From Oscillospiraceae bacterium (GTDB lineage Bacteria > Bacillota > Clostridia > Oscillospirales > Oscillospiraceae): 51,255 nt of DNA. The notes beneath the pieces were generated by a model. It was not told the origin of the DNA. It saw only the letters and a program-made list of their open reading frames with translations, and ran no database searches. The stretch spans positions 1-51,255 of the forward strand of contig JAFVVI010000049.1 of NCBI GenBank assembly GCA_017502265.1, given 5' to 3'. Shown here piece after piece: positions 7,659-16,871 of the stretch; positions within the stretch are counted from its first letter, which is position 1, and every line of letters begins with the position of its first letter. A program made the translations under genes and the position numbers.

Positions 7659-7697
7659 ACTATAAATATTATGTATACCAAAAGGAGGGCGTTTCCC

Positions 7698-8153
7698 ATG
7701 AAATGTCCATTTTGCGGCGACCAGGAAAGTAAAGTTGTAGACTCCCGTCATTCCGAGGACGGCCAGAGCATCCGCCGGCGCAGAGAGTGCCTGAATTGCC
7801 AGCGGCGGTTTACCACCTATGAGATTGTGGAAAGCCTGCCCATTATTGTTGTGAAGCGGGACGGCTCCCGCCAGACCTTCGACCGGAACAAGATCCTCAA
7901 CTCCATGATGCGCGCCTTTGACAAGCGGCAGGTGGATGTGGCAGATCTGGACCGGATCACCACAGAGATCGAGCAGACCATCCAGAACACCCTGGAGCGG
8001 GAAGTCACCACCGACGCCATCGGTCAGATGGTTATGGAGCGCATCAAGCCTCTGGACGAGGTGGCATATATCCGCTTTGCCTCTGTTTACCGCCGTTTCC
8101 AGGATGTCCGCAGCTTTATCCACGAGATTGAAACCTTCCTGGAGACCAAATAA
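7698..8153 (+). CDS. nrdR: Transcriptional repressor NrdR
   Basis: Represses ribonucleotide reductase genes by binding NrdR boxes when dATP/ATP occupy its ATP-cone. The 151-residue protein begins with the zinc ribbon (C3, C6, C31, C34 in MKCPFCGD and ECLNCQRRF), followed by an ATP-cone domain (about 47-137) with VVKRDGSRQTFDRNKI. Start is the ATG at 7698, ten bases after AAAGGAGG; the upstream ATG at 7671 would add nine non-family residues. No nrd genes are in the window, so its targets lie elsewhere. The next gene starts 12 bases after its stop codon and is probably cotranscribed. Confidence 0.95.
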   Translation: MKCPFCGDQESKVVDSRHSEDGQSIRRRRECLNCQRRFTTYEIVESLPIIVVKRDGSRQTFDRNKILNSMMRAFDKRQVDVADLDRITTEIEQTIQNTLEREVTTDAIGQMVMERIKPLDEVAYIRFASVYRRFQDVRSFIHEIETFLETK

Positions 8154-8165
8154 GGAGTTCCCCCT

Positions 8166-8642
8166 ATGGATTTGATAACCAAGCTGTTTGACATAGACTT
8201 TGCCGCCTTCGTGCCCAAGCTGCCCGTATTTTTGGGCCTGATGCGAACACTGATGGCCCTTGCCCTGCTGGCCGGCCCGGTGACCATGGTGATCCTGGCA
8301 GCGCTGTACCTGTTCAAGCCCGCGCCGGAAGCCAATTACAATTTCGGCTACCGCACCTATTACGGTATGGGCAGCGTAGAGGCCTGGCAATTCTCCCAAA
8401 AGATCGCAGGCCTTGCCTTCGGCGGTGTTGGGGCAGGCCTGACGGTAGCAATGCTCATCGTGATCCTGTTCTTCATCGGCAAGACCCTGATGCAGGTAGC
8501 CATTATGGCCACCGTTTGCCTGCTGGTGCAGGTGGTGCTGATTCTGGCGGCCCGGATCGTGGTAGCCAGCCTGTGCAGAAAATATTTTGACAAAGACGGC
8601 TACCGACGCAACCCCGCCCCCCGCTTTCAGAAAAGAAAATAA
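8166..8642 (+). CDS. SdpI-like integral membrane protein
   Basis: A 158-residue membrane protein with about four predicted spans. The segment NYNFGYRTYYGMGSVEAWQF (around 57-76) resembles the GYRT...W signature of the SdpI/YhfL family, whose founder protects Bacillus against the SdpC toxin; most members have no known role. The C-terminus is basic (CRKYFDKDGYRRN...KRK) and presumably cytoplasmic. AAGGAG lies seven bases before the ATG, and the gene follows nrdR by 12 bases. No toxin gene is nearby, so an immunity function is not supported by context. Confidence 0.6.
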   Translation: MDLITKLFDIDFAAFVPKLPVFLGLMRTLMALALLAGPVTMVILAALYLFKPAPEANYNFGYRTYYGMGSVEAWQFSQKIAGLAFGGVGAGLTVAMLIVILFFIGKTLMQVAIMATVCLLVQVVLILAARIVVASLCRKYFDKDGYRRNPAPRFQKRK

Positions 8643-8648
8643 AGCAAA

Positions 8649-8684
8649 ACCCTCCGAAAACAGCTTCGGAGGGTTCATTTTTTA
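8649..8684. terminator. Bidirectional terminator after the nrdR operon
   Basis: An 11-bp perfect stem (8649-8659 with 8666-8676) followed by a T-run, between the convergent nrdR operon and the pyridoxal-type kinase gene. Confidence 0.88.
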
Positions 8685-9491
8685 TAATTGTTCCCAAAGC
8701 CAAGGCAGCTGGGCTTCAAATTCGCCGCCGTAGGGGGTGACTTCCTGCGTGCCGTCGATGACCCGCTCCACAAAATTGGCAGCCAAGGTGGCAGCTTCCA
8801 AAGGGTCACGGCCCAGTACATAGGCGCCGGCAAACACCGCGCTGAACATATCCCCTGTGCCGTGGAGAGTCTTATCCCGGCGATGGGCGGTATAGGAAAA
8901 CATACCCTCCCCTTTTTGCAATCCTGCAAAGCCGGTATTATCCGCGTTGGGCGACACGCCGGTGATGACCACAGTATTGGTCTTCATTCTGCAAAGCCGC
9001 TCCGAGAGCATCCGCAAAACCTGTCCGTCGGTCTGCTGCTGATAGGGCACGCCTGTGAGCATACAGGCTTCGGTCACATTGGGCAGGACCACTTCTGCCA
9101 TAGATGCCAGATCTGCCATGGCCGAAACCTGCTCTTCCGTGATACCCTTATAGAGCTTGCCGTGGTCACCCATAGCAGGGTCTAAAATCACCGGGCAATC
9201 AAAGGCGCTGATAATCTCCAGCACCGCTTCGGCCTGCTCCGGGTCAGCCAGATAACCCACCAGTATGGCGTCAAACTCTGCGCCCACCTGCTGCAAATGC
9301 TCACCGATCGGCCCAATATCCTGGGTTAGGGGCCGGATATGCGGGTCAGGAAAGCCGGTGTGGGTGGACAGTACCGCCGTGGGCAGCACCGAACAGTGAA
9401 TGCCCATAGCAGACAGAATGGGCAACGCAACCGTAAGGCTGCAGCGGCCTACGCAAGACAAATCCTGAATGGTTAGAACCTTTTTCATCAT
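8682..9491 (-). CDS. pdxY: Pyridoxal/pyridoxamine kinase, PdxY type
   Basis: ATP-dependent phosphorylation of pyridoxal or pyridoxamine to make the PLP cofactor by salvage. The protein of about 269 residues has the ribokinase fold. An N-terminal TIQDLSCVGRCSLTVALP and LPTAVLSTHTGF match PdxK/PdxY, and the ATP-site motif HGTGDMFSAVFAGAYV (about residues 222-237) includes the catalytic Asp. Its start overlaps the typA stop (TGATGATG, so ATG at 9491 or 9488), indicating translational coupling. Some Firmicute relatives act on hydroxymethylpyrimidine, so specificity is moderate. PLP biosynthesis and typA have no known functional link; shared transcription may simply be economical. Confidence 0.85.
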   Translation of the reverse strand: MMKKVLTIQDLSCVGRCSLTVALPILSAMGIHCSVLPTAVLSTHTGFPDPHIRPLTQDIGPIGEHLQQVGAEFDAILVGYLADPEQAEAVLEIISAFDCPVILDPAMGDHGKLYKGITEEQVSAMADLASMAEVVLPNVTEACMLTGVPYQQQTDGQVLRMLSERLCRMKTNTVVITGVSPNADNTGFAGLQKGEGMFSYTAHRRDKTLHGTGDMFSAVFAGAYVLGRDPLEAATLAANFVERVIDGTQEVTPYGGEFEAQLPWLWEQL

Positions 9492-11323
9492 CACTCTTGG
9501 CCTGCCCGCTTCTTCATCAATTCCCGCATACGCTGACTGTGATCCAGGGTGCGCTTGCGGATCCGCAGGCTCTTGGGGGTGCACTCCAGCAGCTCATCGT
9601 CTGCCAAAAATTCCAGGCACTGCTCCAAAGAGAACACCTTGGGGGATACCAGCCGCAGGGCCTCGTCAGAGCCGGAGGCGCGCATATTGGTCAGCTGCTT
9701 TTTCTTGCACACATTCACATTCATATCCTCGTTGCGGCTGCAGATACCCACCACCATACCGGCATACACCGGTGTGCCGGGGCCGATGAACAGCGCGCCC
9801 CGTTCCTGGGCGGCATGCAAGCCGTAGGTCACCGCCTCGCCGGACTCAAAGGAGATCAGCGAGCCGGTCAGCCGGCGCTCCACCTCGCCCTTCATGGGGG
9901 CATAGCTATCCAGCACCGAGGACATAATACCTTCGCCACGGGTGTCGGTCAAAAATTCATTCCGATAGCCGAACAGGCCACGGGAGGGCACCAAGAATTC
10001 CAGGCGATAGCGGCTGCCCATAGGGGTCATGGACAGCAGGTCACCCTTGCGGCGGCCCATCTTTTCGATCACCGCGCCCATGCACTCTTCCGGCACATCG
10101 GCGACCATCCGCTCGATGGGCTCGCAGAGCTTGCCGTCGATTTCCTTGGTCAGCACCCGGGGGGTGGATACGGAGAATTCATAGCCTTCCCGGCGCATGG
10201 TCTCCATCAAAATGGACAGGTGCATTTCGCCCCGGCCCGCCACATTGAAGGCATCGGTGCCCTGCTCGGACACATGGAGGGAAACATCCTTTAAAAGCTC
10301 CTTTTCCAGCCGGTCCCGGAGATTCCGGGAGGTAACGAATTTGCCCTCACGGCCGGCAAAGGGAGAGTCATTGACCGCAAAGGTCATTTCAATGGTGGGG
10401 TCAGAGATCTTCACGAAGGGCAGCGGCTCGATGGCCTCGGGGGCGCACAGGGTGCGGCCGATAGTGATATCCGCCATGCCGGACAGCGCCACGATCTCGC
10501 CGGCAGAAGCCTGCTGCACCGCAGTCTTGCCCAGACCGTCATAGGTATACAGGGCCACCACCTTGCCCTTTTGCTTCAATTCCGTATCATGATAGTCACA
10601 GATGGTAACTTCCTGATTGACCCGGATGGTGCCCCGTTCCACACGGCCCACAGCGATCCGGCCCACATATTCATTATAGTCGATGGCAGACACCAGCAGC
10701 TGCAGGGGCGCATTTTCATCGCCCTCAGGCGCAGGCACATAATTGACAATGGTCTCGAACATGGGAATCAGATTCTCGCCCATCTCGTCGGGGCTGTAGG
10801 AGGCCGTACCCTGTCGGCCGGAGCAGAAGATGGTGGGAGAATTGAACTGCTCGTCGGTAGCATCCAGCTCCAGCAGCAGCTCCAGCACCTCGTCCATGAC
10901 CTCGTGGATCCGGGCGTCGGGCTTGTCCACCTTGTTCACCGCCACAATGACCTTGTGGCCCAGCTCCAATGCCTTACCCAGCACGAAACGGGTCTGGGGC
11001 ATGGGACCCTCTGCAGCATCCACCAGCAGGATAACGCCGTTGACCATCTTGAGGATTCGCTCCACCTCGCCGCCGAAATCCGCGTGGCCGGGGGTGTCCA
11101 CAATATTGATCTTATAATCCTTATACTGGACAGAGGTGTTCTTGGCCAGAATGGTAATACCACGCTCCCGTTCCAGATCGCCGGAGTCCATGACCCGGTC
11201 CTGGGTCGCCTGATTTTCCCGATAGATACCGCCCTGCTTGAGCAGCTCGTCCACCAAGGTGGTCTTGCCGTGGTCAACATGGGCAATGATCGCAATATTC
11301 CGAATTTTTTCCTGTGCTGCCAT
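9491..11323 (-). CDS. typA: Translational GTPase TypA/BipA
   Basis: A ribosome-binding GTPase of the EF-G family involved in 50S assembly and growth under stress. The 610 residues match the family length. G1 is AHVDHGKTTL (14-23), G3 is DTPGHADF and G4 is NKVD, followed by a domain-2 beta-barrel, the EF-G III/V-like domains, and the TypA-specific C-terminal domain ending in LTNMRASGSDEALRL and RIRKRTLD. It has its own promoter, and the pyridoxal kinase gene is coupled to its stop codon. Confidence 0.97.
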   Translation of the reverse strand: MAAQEKIRNIAIIAHVDHGKTTLVDELLKQGGIYRENQATQDRVMDSGDLERERGITILAKNTSVQYKDYKINIVDTPGHADFGGEVERILKMVNGVILLVDAAEGPMPQTRFVLGKALELGHKVIVAVNKVDKPDARIHEVMDEVLELLLELDATDEQFNSPTIFCSGRQGTASYSPDEMGENLIPMFETIVNYVPAPEGDENAPLQLLVSAIDYNEYVGRIAVGRVERGTIRVNQEVTICDYHDTELKQKGKVVALYTYDGLGKTAVQQASAGEIVALSGMADITIGRTLCAPEAIEPLPFVKISDPTIEMTFAVNDSPFAGREGKFVTSRNLRDRLEKELLKDVSLHVSEQGTDAFNVAGRGEMHLSILMETMRREGYEFSVSTPRVLTKEIDGKLCEPIERMVADVPEECMGAVIEKMGRRKGDLLSMTPMGSRYRLEFLVPSRGLFGYRNEFLTDTRGEGIMSSVLDSYAPMKGEVERRLTGSLISFESGEAVTYGLHAAQERGALFIGPGTPVYAGMVVGICSRNEDMNVNVCKKKQLTNMRASGSDEALRLVSPKVFSLEQCLEFLADDELLECTPKSLRIRKRTLDHSQRMRELMKKRAGQE

Positions 11324-11379
11324 AGTTTTGGCTCCTTTTTCCGGGTAGATGTAAAATCCCCCTGTTTTCCTAATTTTAC

Positions 11380-11408
11380 ACTATACCACTTCCCCCAAAA
11401 AATTGCAA
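11380..11408 (-). promoter_or_regulatory. Promoter for typA
   Basis: Minus-strand TTGCAA (11408-11403) and TATAGT (11385-11380), spacer 17. The leader includes a 7-bp GTAAAAT/ATTTTAC inverted repeat at about 11350-11379. Confidence 0.65.
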
Positions 11409-11461
11409 CAAAGTTAGCGATTTTTTGCGAAAATTTTCCCCCGGTCTTTCGGTTTTTGACC

Positions 11462-11490
11462 TTGACCGTTTTCATTTGGTATGATATGAT
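11462..11490 (+). promoter_or_regulatory. Promoter for guaB
   Basis: TTGACC at 11462-11467 and TATGAT at 11485-11490, spacer 17, with a leader of about 55 nt ending in CAGGAGG. Confidence 0.75.
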
Positions 11491-11550
11491 AAAAAGCAAC
11501 ATATATAATGCCTATTTATAAACATTTTTCACTTTTCAGGAGGTAACATC

Positions 11551-13056
11551 ATGGCTTATTATTACCCGGAACCCAGCCACACCTTCAGCGAATATCTGCT
11601 GATCCCCGGCTACACTTCCGAAAACTGCATTCCCGCCAATGTCTCTCTGCGGACACCCCTTACCAAGTACCGCAAGGGCGTAGAAGAGCCGGCAATTTCT
11701 TTGAATATTCCCATGACCTCTGCTATTATGCAGTCTGTTTCCAATGACTCTCTGGCCATTGCCCTGGCCAAAGAGGGCGGCTTGAGCTTCATCTTCGGCT
11801 CTCAGTCCATCGAGTCCCAGGCCGCTATGGTGGCCAAGGTCAAGGGCTACAAAGCAGGCTTCGTGGTCTCCGCATCCAACCTGACCCCCGACGCCACCTT
11901 GAATGATGTGCTGGCGCTGAAGGAGCGCAATGGCTTCTCCACCGTGGCCATCACCGACGACGGCACCGCCACCGGTAAGCTTCTGGGCATCGTCACCGGC
12001 CGGGATTACCGGGTAAGCCGTATGGACGGCTCTGAGAAGGTCTCCACCTTTATGACCCCCCGGGAAAAGATGGTGGTTGCCCCCGCTGAAACCACTTTAA
12101 AAATCGCCAACGACATCATCTGGGAAAACAAGCTCAACAGCTTGCCCATCGTGGACGAAAACGACCACCTGATGTATTTCGTATTCCGTAAGGACTACGC
12201 TTCCCACAAGGCCAATCCCCAGGAACTGCTGGACAGCCAAAAGCGGTATCTGGTAGGCGCCGGTATCAACACCCGGGACTATGCTGAGCGTGTTCCCGCG
12301 TTGATCGCGGCAGGCGCTGACTGCCTGTGTATCGACTCCTCCGAGGGTTACTCCTGCTGGCAGGCCAACACCATCAAGTGGGTCCGTGACAACTACGGCG
12401 AATCCGTAAAAATCGGCGCCGGTAATGTTGTGGACCGGGACGGCTTTATGTTCCTGGCCAAAGCAGGCGCTGACTTCATCAAGGTCGGCATCGGCGGCGG
12501 CTCTATCTGCATCACCCGCGAGACCAAGGGTATCGGCCGCGGTCAGGCTACCGCGCTGATTGAGGTAGCTGCAGCCCGTGACGAGTATTTTGCTGAGACC
12601 GGCATCTATGTGCCCATCTGCTCCGACGGCGGTATCGTTCACGATTACCATATGACCCTGGCGCTGGCCATGGGCGCAGACTTTTTGATGCTGGGCCGCT
12701 ACTTTGCCCGGTTTGACGAGTCCCCCACCCCCAAGGTGCTGGTCAACGGCTCCTACATGAAGGAGTACTGGGGCGAAGGCTCCAACCGTGCCCGGAACTG
12801 GCAGCGCTATGACCTGGGCGGCAACACCAAGCTGACCTTTGAAGAGGGTGTTGACTCCTATGTTACCTACGCCGGCAGCCTGCACGACAATGTGGAGGCC
12901 AGCCTTTACAAGGTCAAGTCCACCATGTGCAACTGTGGTGAGCTGACCATTCCCGACCTGCAGAAGAATGCCAAGCTGACTCTGGTATCCTCCGTCTCCA
13001 TCGTGGAGGGCGGCTACCACGATGTCACCCTGCGTTCCGGCCCCTCCAGTAAATAA
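11551..13056 (+). CDS. guaB: IMP dehydrogenase
   Basis: Oxidises IMP to XMP with NAD+, the committed step to GTP. The 501-residue protein has a TIM barrel interrupted by two CBS domains (about 105-225). The catalytic cysteine is C320 in [15 protein letters not shown], and the flap follows with [10 protein letters not shown] rather than the more common arrangement, as in the IMPDH subclass of many anaerobes. [20 protein letters not shown] supplies the phosphate-binding segment. AGGAGG lies seven bases before the ATG. Own promoter and terminator make it monocistronic. guaA is not in the window. Confidence 0.95.
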   Translation: MAYYYPEPSHTFSEYLLIPGYTSENCIPANVSLRTPLTKYRKGVEEPAISLNIPMTSAIMQSVSNDSLAIALAKEGGLSFIFGSQSIESQAAMVAKVKGYKAGFVVSASNLTPDATLNDVLALKERNGFSTVAITDDGTATGKLLGIVTGRDYRVSRMDGSEKVSTFMTPREKMVVAPAETTLKIANDIIWENKLNSLPIVDENDHLMYFVFRKDYASHKANPQELLDSQKRYLVGAGINTRDYAERVPALIAAGADCLCIDSSEGYSCWQANTIKWVRDNYGESVKIGAGNVVDRDGFMFLAKAGADFIKVGIGGGSICITRETKGIGRGQATALIEVAAARDEYFAETGIYVPICSDGGIVHDYHMTLALAMGADFLMLGRYFARFDESPTPKVLVNGSYMKEYWGEGSNRARNWQRYDLGGNTKLTFEEGVDSYVTYAGSLHDNVEASLYKVKSTMCNCGELTIPDLQKNAKLTLVSSVSIVEGGYHDVTLRSGPSSK

Positions 13057-13063
13057 AAATATG

Positions 13064-13091
13064 CGGAGGCGTCTTGTGACGCCTCCGTTTT
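13064..13091 (+). terminator. guaB terminator
   Basis: A 10-bp perfect stem (13064-13073 with 13078-13087), TTGT loop and short T-run. It ends three bases before the sequence that forms the mini-III ribosome site, so some read-through into the next operon is plausible. Confidence 0.85.
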
Positions 13092-13107
13092 CTATGAGGT
13101 GAATGCT

Positions 13108-13512
13108 TTGGAGAACTATTTCCAAATGAATTTTACGATCCAGCAGGTCAACGCCATTTCCAATCTGGGCCTTGCCCATGTGGGCGATGGAGCGTATGAG
13201 CTGATGTGCCGGGCATATCTGTGCAGCAAGGGCGACCACACTGTCAAAAATCTTCACAAGGATACTGTGCAACTGGTAAAAGCCCCCACCCAAGCGGCCT
13301 TTGCCGATCAGATCAAGCCCCACCTTACCGAGGAAGAAACGGACTTTTTCCGCCGGGGCAAGAACGCCCACACCCACGCTGCCCCCAAATCCGCCAGCCG
13401 GGCGGAATATGCCAAGGCCACGGGCTTGGAGACCCTGTTCGGAGCATTGTATCTGCTGGGCCGCACCCAGCGGCTGCAGGAATTATTTGAACTGATGATG
13501 AAAGAGGACTGA
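13108..13512 (+). CDS. mrnC: Mini-ribonuclease III
   Basis: A dimeric double-strand-specific RNase lacking the dsRNA-binding domain, which matures 23S rRNA ends. The 134-residue protein is a lone RNase III catalytic domain: GLAHVGDGAYELMCRAYL holds the signature and RRGKNAHTHAAPKSAS the conserved lysine/histidine loop. The acidic TGLETLFGALYLLGR helix completes the active site. The TTG at 13108 is preferred because GAGGTG stands six bases upstream; the GTG at 13099 lies inside that ribosome site. rqcH begins two bases after the stop codon. Confidence 0.9.
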   Translation: MENYFQMNFTIQQVNAISNLGLAHVGDGAYELMCRAYLCSKGDHTVKNLHKDTVQLVKAPTQAAFADQIKPHLTEEETDFFRRGKNAHTHAAPKSASRAEYAKATGLETLFGALYLLGRTQRLQELFELMMKED

Positions 13513-13514
13513 TT

Positions 13515-15266
13515 ATGGCCTTTGACGCATTTTTTCTGTGGGCGGTGCTGACAGAAATTGAAGAAAAGACCCCCGGCGCCCGGGTGGAGAAGATCCACCA
13601 GCCCAGCCGGGACACGGTGATTCTGCACCTGAAGTGCCAGGACAGCCGGCAAAAGCTTCTGTTCGGCATGAATCCCACCGCTCCCCGGCTGCATCTGACC
13701 GCCGCCACCCCGGAAAATCCCGCCGAGCCGCCCATGTTCTGCATGCTGCTGCGGAAGCACCTGAGCGGCGCCCGACTGACGGCCATCCACCGGATTCCTA
13801 TGGAGCGGTGGGCGGAATTCGTCTTTGACTGTATTGACGAAATGGGCGATCCGGTGCAGAAAAAGCTGGTTGCCGAGCTGATGGGCAGGACCTGTAATCT
13901 ATACCTGCTTGGCGGTGACGGACGAATCATCGACTGTCTGCGCCGGGTGGGGCTGGATGAGACCGCCAAGCGGCCGGCATTACCCGGAATGTACTATCAA
14001 CTGCCGGAGCCCATCGGCAAAGAAAACCCTGCCAAATTTACGGATTTCACAGGCCTTTTGGCAGGTTCCGGCGCAGATGTGCTGGCCGACCGGCTGATGG
14101 ACAATTTGGGCGGTCTGTCACCTTTGGTGTGCCGGGAGGCTGCCCTCTTTGCCGCCGGGGATACCGACGCCCGCATAGAAAATATAGATATTCCTACTGT
14201 GGCCCAACGGCTGCAGGAATTTTTCCGCGCCCATTTGGAACACCCCGCCCCCTACCTGTATTGCGCCGCCGACGGCACGCCCAAGCAGTTTGCCTTCTGC
14301 CCCATTTATCAGTATGGCGCTTGTTCCCGGGCAGACGCCTTTGGCGCGCTGCTGGACGGTTTCTACACCGTCCGTGACCGCAAGGATGCTATGCGGCAAA
14401 AAAGCCAGAGTGTGCGAAAGACCGTACAAAACCTCTGCGCCCGTCTGACCAAAAAGCTGGCGTTACAGGAAAAGGAATTGCTGGAAAGTCTGGACCGGGA
14501 GCGCTTGCGGCAACTGGGCGATATTCTCACCGCCAATATCCACCGCATCCAAAAGGGTCAGACCAAGGTGGTTGTGGAGGATTTCTACGACGAAAATATG
14601 GCCGAGATTGAAGTGGCTCTGTCCCCGCTGCTGTCCCCCCAGCAGAATGCAGCTAAATTCTACAAGGACTATGCCCGCATGAAGACCGCAGAAAAAGAGC
14701 TGACCCGGCAGATGGAACTGGGTCAGCAGGAACTGCAGTATTTGCAAAGCGTTTTGGAGGAACTCAACCGGGCGGAGACCGACGGCGAGTTGGAGGAAAT
14801 CCGGCAAGAATTACAGGCCGGTGGCTATTTGAAAGCCGATACCGGCAAGCGGAAGATGAAAGCGGCCAAGCTGACCCCCATGCGGTTTGAATCCACTGAC
14901 GGCTATCCCATTTATGTAGGCCGGAACAACCGGCAGAATGACGAGCTGACCTTTAAGGCCGCCCGAAAAGACGATCTGTGGCTTCACGCCAGCCGCGTCC
15001 ACGGCAGCCATGTCATCATCGCCTGCGCAGGTAGCACGCCCCCGGACGATACCATCACCCAGGCGGCCCAGCTGGCGGCTTACTACGCGGAAACCGCCGG
15101 CGGCCAGAATATTCCCGTGGATGTGGTGCCGGTCAAATTGGTGAAAAAGACCCCGGACAGAAAGCCCGGCATGGTCATCTACCACTCCCACCGGACAGTG
15201 GTGGTCAATCCCTACAAGGACATCGTGGTGGACCCTCTGAACGCAGAGAAAAAACCGGAAGAATAA
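13515..15266 (+). CDS. rqcH: RqcH (NFACT-domain ribosome quality-control protein)
   Basis: Binds stalled 50S subunits and recruits tRNA-Ala to add C-terminal alanine tails that mark aborted chains. The 583-residue protein shows NFACT-N (1-180), an HhH-like middle region, a long coiled coil (about 290-440) and NFACT-R with RNNRQNDELTFKAARKDDLW and HASRVHGSHVII. In B. subtilis RqcH, D97 and R98 are needed for function; here the equivalent positions read E97-R98 (PMERW), a conservative change. Older annotations call this family fibronectin-binding protein. It lies two bases after mrnC. Confidence 0.93.
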   Translation: MAFDAFFLWAVLTEIEEKTPGARVEKIHQPSRDTVILHLKCQDSRQKLLFGMNPTAPRLHLTAATPENPAEPPMFCMLLRKHLSGARLTAIHRIPMERWAEFVFDCIDEMGDPVQKKLVAELMGRTCNLYLLGGDGRIIDCLRRVGLDETAKRPALPGMYYQLPEPIGKENPAKFTDFTGLLAGSGADVLADRLMDNLGGLSPLVCREAALFAAGDTDARIENIDIPTVAQRLQEFFRAHLEHPAPYLYCAADGTPKQFAFCPIYQYGACSRADAFGALLDGFYTVRDRKDAMRQKSQSVRKTVQNLCARLTKKLALQEKELLESLDRERLRQLGDILTANIHRIQKGQTKVVVEDFYDENMAEIEVALSPLLSPQQNAAKFYKDYARMKTAEKELTRQMELGQQELQYLQSVLEELNRAETDGELEEIRQELQAGGYLKADTGKRKMKAAKLTPMRFESTDGYPIYVGRNNRQNDELTFKAARKDDLWLHASRVHGSHVIIACAGSTPPDDTITQAAQLAAYYAETAGGQNIPVDVVPVKLVKKTPDRKPGMVIYHSHRTVVVNPYKDIVVDPLNAEKKPEE

Positions 15267-15310
15267 AAAGTGTCTCCCCAAGGGCGTACCGCCCTTGGGG
15301 AGACACTTTT
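15266..15310. terminator. Strong bidirectional terminator after rqcH
   Basis: A 20-bp perfect stem (15266-15285 with 15291-15310), five-base loop, and A/T runs at both ends. It overlaps the final base of the rqcH stop codon. Confidence 0.93.
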
Positions 15311-15338
15311 GCGAACGACCAATGGTCGCCTTTTACGC
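15311..15338. repeat. Short palindromic intergenic repeat, copy 2
   Basis: GAACGACCAATGGTCGCC shares its palindromic core with 3316-3342 and lies directly beside the rqcH terminator, reaching the stop region of the MATE gene. Confidence 0.55.
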
Positions 15339-16691
15339 TATGGATGCGGTAGATTTGAGCTTTTTGGCGGTGGGGATATACACCAGCCACAGGGTAAAGG
15401 CAGACAATGCCCAGCCGATGGGCCAAACCAAATACAGGAAAGTCAGGTTGGGGATCAGCGGGAACACAAAATACACCCAGGCAAAACGCAACGCACACAG
15501 GAAGATCAAAGTGGTAATGGTAGGCGCCAAGGGCTTGCCCATACTCCACATAGTCGCGCTCATAATCTGATTGATGCCGTAGATGAAATAGGTGCTGGAG
15601 ATGATGACCATCTTCTGTCGGGACCAGGCAATGACCTCCGGGTCATCGGTCATAATGGACGACAGCTGCCGGGAGAGCAGCGCAGATGCTGCGCCCAGGA
15701 CAGCGCCAATGCAAATGGTAATCAAAATACCCCGGCCAACGGAGCGGCAAGCCCGTTTCGGATTCTTTGCGCCCAGGTTCTGGCTGACATAAGGCATGAC
15801 CGCCAAGGCGGTTGCGCCGCAAATGGCACTCATAATGCCGTCAAAGGTATTGGCAATGGATACACCGGTGGTGGCCTTTTCGCCAAAAGAGTTGACGGTG
15901 GCCACGATCAGCACATTGGCAATGTAGAAAAAGCCGGTCTGCAGGCCGGTGGGAATGCCGATCCGCAGCATTTTCATCAGTTCTTCTTTGATAATGCGAA
16001 TATGGCGGACTTTGATCTGCACAGGGCTATCTTTCCGGGTCAGGCACCAAAGGGACAGACCTGCATACACACACCAGGAGGTGATGGTCGCCAGGGAAAC
16101 GCCCAAAACACCCAGCCGGAACACCGCAACGAACACATAGTTGGCAAGCACCTTGACCACGCCGCCGGTGAGAGAAATATACATGACCTTCCGGGAGTCA
16201 CCGGCTGCCCGGAGGATCGCCGCGCAGAAATTATAGAAGATCAAAATCGGCGCGCCGATGTAATACATACGGAAATACAGTCTCGCCCGGGAGAACAGCA
16301 CTTCGGAGCAGTTGATCAGCTTCAGCAGCGGATTTGCGCCCAAAAGGCCAATGACCGTCAGCAGCAAGCCGCCCAGGAATGAAAAGGCAACCGCCGTTCC
16401 GATGGCGCGATCCACATTCTCCGGGTCTTTCTTACCCAAATATCTGGCTATGACAACATTGCCACCGGTGGCAACACCCACCACCAGCGCATTGATCAGG
16501 CCACGCAAAGGTGTTGATGCGCCTGCCGCGCCCACGGACAAGCCGTCGGTATCGAACATCTTCAACATGGTCATATCGATCACATCAAAGAGGGATTGCA
16601 ACAGGTTCATCACCATAACCGGAATGGCAATGACCAGCAAAGCCTTTGTGATGGAGCCTTCCAGCATATTGACTTGTTTTTTACCCAGCAC
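15333..16691 (-). CDS. MATE family efflux transporter
   Basis: A 452-residue exporter of the multidrug/toxin extrusion family with 12 predicted spans in two homologous halves. MLEGSITKALLVIAIPVMVMN is a characteristic DinF/NorM-like start, and internal Pro/Gly-rich helices such as LINALVVGVATGGNVVIARYLGKKD follow the family pattern. Substrates (drugs, metabolites) cannot be predicted. The GTG at 16691 has GAGGTG six bases upstream, while the GTG at 16700 lies inside that site. Own promoter; no regulator adjacent. Confidence 0.9.
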   Translation of the reverse strand: MLGKKQVNMLEGSITKALLVIAIPVMVMNLLQSLFDVIDMTMLKMFDTDGLSVGAAGASTPLRGLINALVVGVATGGNVVIARYLGKKDPENVDRAIGTAVAFSFLGGLLLTVIGLLGANPLLKLINCSEVLFSRARLYFRMYYIGAPILIFYNFCAAILRAAGDSRKVMYISLTGGVVKVLANYVFVAVFRLGVLGVSLATITSWCVYAGLSLWCLTRKDSPVQIKVRHIRIIKEELMKMLRIGIPTGLQTGFFYIANVLIVATVNSFGEKATTGVSIANTFDGIMSAICGATALAVMPYVSQNLGAKNPKRACRSVGRGILITICIGAVLGAASALLSRQLSSIMTDDPEVIAWSRQKMVIISSTYFIYGINQIMSATMWSMGKPLAPTITTLIFLCALRFAWVYFVFPLIPNLTFLYLVWPIGWALSAFTLWLVYIPTAKKLKSTASIA

Positions 16692-16734
16692 GGCTTTCAC
16701 CTCACAGCAAAATCACGTTTTCAACATTATGCCT

Positions 16735-16763
16735 ATCATACTCCGGTTGATTACAAAATGCAA
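16735..16763 (-). promoter_or_regulatory. Promoter for the MATE gene
   Basis: Minus-strand TTGCAT (16763-16758) and TATGAT (16740-16735), spacer 17. Confidence 0.65.
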
Positions 16764-16839
16764 CGGTATTTTGCAATTTTTCGGCAATCCAGGCTATTAG
16801 ACGAGATTGCCAGATACAAAATACCGGTCCCTACCTTTA

Positions 16840-16869
16840 AAAATCCCGGGGTGGTAGCCCCGGGATTTT
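16840..16869 (-). terminator. Terminator of the larA-PHP-gnd-pfkB operon
   Basis: A 12-bp stem, AAAATCCCGGGG with CCCCGGGATTTT, directly after the kinase stop codon on the minus strand. Confidence 0.88.
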
Positions 16870-16871
16870 GA

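Noticed and set aside
8166..8642. Immunity gene of a cannibalism toxin system
   Set aside because: The SdpI-like segment is present but there is no SdpC-like or secretion gene nearby.
7563..8678. Minus-strand open frame (371 codons) opposite nrdR and the SdpI-like gene
   Set aside because: Antisense of nrdR, whose zinc-ribbon and ATP-cone motifs are unmistakable.
12097..13377. Long minus-strand open frame (426 codons) opposite guaB
   Set aside because: It is the antisense shadow of guaB and mrnC, both of which have full family motifs; no family match and no ribosome site.
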